A stretch of 6,324 nt of DNA from the NCBI GenBank assembly GCA_019105125.1, contig JAHRWO010000215.1, positions 1 through 6,324 of the forward strand, read 5' to 3'. The DNA comes from Flavobacterium sp. GTDB taxonomy: Bacteria; Bacteroidota; Bacteroidia; Flavobacteriales; Flavobacteriaceae. Shown here one piece after another: positions 5,407-6,324 of the stretch. The notes below the pieces were generated by a model. The model saw nothing but the letters and a program-made list of their open reading frames with translations, was not told where the DNA came from and did no database searches. Within the stretch, counting starts at the first letter, position 1; every line of letters begins with the position of its first letter. Both the position numbers and the translations under genes were made by a program.

Positions 5407-5734
5407 CTACTTTCTTTTTAAACACATAGACACAATAGTTTTACTTTGTGTTAATTTTAATCCGAAAATCAGATTGAAGCTTCGGACGTTTCAATTTACA
5501 TTAAACACATTAAACGTATAGTTTGTCATGCTGTTAAACATCTCTTCTACCACAAAAAACTTCATGAAATACTTTAAATTCACCATGCTTTTGGAACACA
5601 GATGACATTGATGCTTCGCAACGCTAATTATTACGGTTTTTTTTACATATTATTACTTTATAAAAATCAGTTCCATCTGCGTTTTGCGCAAGCAAATCTG
5701 TTTCATCCGCGTGCTAATTCTAAAAAAGTATTCG
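5407..5734. repeat. Gene-free spacer containing degenerate intergenic repeats
   Basis: About 330 bp without a credible gene. The decamer TTAAACACAT occurs at 5418-5427 and 5501-5510. Short hairpins are ACACAA/TTGTGT (5430-5435, 5446-5451) and TCCGAA/TTCGGA (5461-5466, 5481-5486). TTTGTCATGCTG (5522-5533) matches 11 of 12 bases of the palindrome arm at 4902-4913. The right-hand part (5595-5712) holds a diverged inverted and tandem repeat, listed separately. The first hairpin might weakly terminate the VOC transcript, but no strong T tract follows. An open frame runs in from 5602 ahead of the SRPBCC start, but it reads through repeat DNA and is not judged coding. Confidence 0.6.
5595..5712. repeat. 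Diverged inverted plus 30-bp-period tandem repeat unit
   Basis: The left arm AACACAGATGACATTGAT (5595-5612) pairs with the reverse complement of ATCAGTTCCATCTGCGTT (5666-5683) at 14 of 18 positions. The right arm is then repeated in direct orientation: 5665-5682 and 5695-5712 agree at 15 of 18 bases, offset by 30 bp. The motifs ACAGATGACA...ATCTGCGTT and TTCATCCGCGT are reminiscent of dispersed intergenic repeats in Bacteroidota genomes; the family assignment is from memory. Confidence 0.55.
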
Positions 5735-5742
5735 TAACTTTG
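5735..5742 (+). promoter_or_regulatory. -7 promoter element of the SRPBCC-DUF2721 operon
   Basis: TAACTTTG matches TAnnTTTG and ends 18 nt before the ATG at 5761. It lies just beyond the repeat-derived DNA. Its location supports 5761 rather than the upstream in-frame ATG at 5602 as the start. No clear -33 box was found. Confidence 0.65.
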
Positions 5743-5760
5743 ATATTTAAATCATTTTTA

Positions 5761-6198
5761 ATGAAAAAACTAACATTCGAAATCGAAATAAACGCTCCGG
5801 CCGATAAAGTATGGAACGCCATGTGGGAAGAAGAAAATTATAAAAAATGGACTTCCGCTTATTGCGAAGGTTCGTATGCCAAATCTTCTTGGAAACAAGG
5901 CGAACGCATTCATTTTTTAGATCCAAATGGAAATGGCATGTACAGTGAAATTTCAACTTTAATTCCAAATGAGAAAATGTTTTTTACTCATATTGGTAAC
6001 ATTAAAGATTTTGAAGAACAACCTCTTGATGAAGCCACTAAATCTTGGACAGGAGCACAAGAAAACTATAGCGTAATTTCAAATGGAACATCTTCAAAAG
6101 TCTTAGTAACATTAGATATCGTAGATGAATATGCTAATTTCTTTTCAGAATCATTCCCAAAAGGATTGGCAACTATAAAAGAAATCTCCGAAAATTAA
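5761..6198 (+). CDS. SRPBCC (START/AHSA1-like) domain protein
   Basis: This is a 145-residue cytosolic protein spanning a single helix-grip fold. It opens MKKLTFEIEINAPADKVW (1-18), the standard first strand and helix of the AHSA1/polyketide-cyclase-like family. NYKKWTSAYCEGSY (26-39) and GERIHFLDPNGNGMYSEI (47-64) follow, then WTGAQENYSVIS (98-109), and the C-terminal helix PKGLATIKEISEN closes the pocket. These small proteins bind hydrophobic ligands or, as AHSA1, help Hsp90. No ligand can be assigned. The frame extends back to an ATG at 5602, but those 53 codons have no family similarity and come from repeat DNA. The 5761 start has the family N-terminus and a promoter 18 nt upstream. It is the first gene of an operon, ending 6 bp before the DUF2721 gene. 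Confidence 0.88.
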   Translation: MKKLTFEIEINAPADKVWNAMWEEENYKKWTSAYCEGSYAKSSWKQGERIHFLDPNGNGMYSEISTLIPNEKMFFTHIGNIKDFEEQPLDEATKSWTGAQENYSVISNGTSSKVLVTLDIVDEYANFFSESFPKGLATIKEISEN

Positions 6199-6204
6199 AA
6201 TCTC

Positions 6205-6324
6205 ATGACACTCTCAATAGAAACTCCTGCTTTATTATTCTCAGCAACTTCGTTAATTCTATTAGCTTATACGAATCGATTTTTAACGATTGCACAAATC
6301 ATTCGTAACTTAAAGAAAAACTAC
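6205..6324 (+). CDS. DUF2721 family membrane protein, N-terminal part
   Basis: Forty codons are visible before the window ends, with no stop. The protein begins MTLSIETPALLFSATSLI and continues LLAYTNRFLTIAQIIRNLKK. The pattern TPALLF...LLLAYTNRFL...LIRNL is what I recognise for DUF2721, a small integral membrane family of unknown function. Residues of about 7-23 form the first membrane segment, and the following basic residues (Arg25, Arg34, Lys37-38) suggest a cytoplasmic side. Full-length members have about 130 residues with three membrane segments, so about two thirds is missing. It starts 6 bp after the SRPBCC stop codon and has no promoter of its own, so it is very likely cotranscribed with it. 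Confidence 0.75.
   Translation, partial: MTLSIETPALLFSATSLILLAYTNRFLTIAQIIRNLKKNY

Noticed and set aside
5430..5451. Hairpin ACACAA/TTGTGT as a terminator for the VOC gene
   Set aside because: The stem is only 6 bp and AT-leaning with a 10-nt loop, and is followed by TAATTTTAA rather than a continuous T tract. It is noted within the spacer but not called.
5595..5712. CRISPR array or direct-repeat array
   Set aside because: Only two diverged direct copies are present at 30-bp spacing, with no spacer-repeat alternation and no cas genes.
5602..5760. A 53-residue N-terminal extension of the SRPBCC protein
   Set aside because: It translates repeat-derived DNA, includes the promoter motif at 5735-5742, and shows no family similarity. 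The family N-terminus begins at 5761.
5747..5968. A 73-codon minus-strand open frame opposite the SRPBCC gene
   Set aside because: Antisense to a recognised domain and without family features or a promoter.

Overview
The window looks like ordinary chromosomal DNA from a member of the Bacteroidota, most likely a Flavobacterium-like flavobacterium. The reasons are the low GC content, the absence of Shine-Dalgarno sequences before start codons, four TAnnTTTG (-7 type) promoter motifs just upstream of genes, and protein families typical of that group: an S9D-type glutamyl endopeptidase, a YiaD-like OmpA lipoprotein, a lipocalin-like lipoprotein, a 627-residue HtpG and a DUF2721 protein.

Layout. 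At 1-612 (+) is the C-terminal third or less of an S9 serine peptidase with a complete Ser-Asp-His triad, ending in a hairpin terminator. Converging on it from the minus strand are three genes. The first two form a two-gene lipoprotein operon (lipocalin-like 2363-2839, then OmpA/glycine-zipper 1661-2356, 6 bp apart) that ends in its own terminator. Downstream of that is a separately promoted, orphan PotA/FbpC-type ABC ATPase (665-1585). A divergent intergenic region (2840-3009) carries the lipoprotein promoter and, for htpG on the plus strand (3010-4893), an unusual upstream region. That region has no TAnnTTTG motif but has a -24/-12 (sigma-54-like) candidate and a GTCA direct repeat. After htpG come a REP-like palindrome and a long hairpin terminator. 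A VOC-fold protein (5017-5406) follows, then about 350 bp of non-coding, repeat-derived DNA. Last is a two-gene operon of an SRPBCC/AHSA1-like protein (5761-6198) and a DUF2721 membrane protein cut by the window edge (6205-6324).

Working together. The two lipoproteins are probably co-expressed cell-envelope proteins: a DAP-type peptidoglycan anchor and a small lipocalin-like partner. HtpG is the cytosolic Hsp90. The remaining genes look like unrelated single-gene or two-gene units. I see no defence, mobile or biosynthetic system. The points most worth attention are regulatory and repeat-based: the htpG promoter region, two places where a terminator runs straight into the next promoter, very short leaders, and degenerate intergenic repeats at 4902-4931 and 5407-5718.
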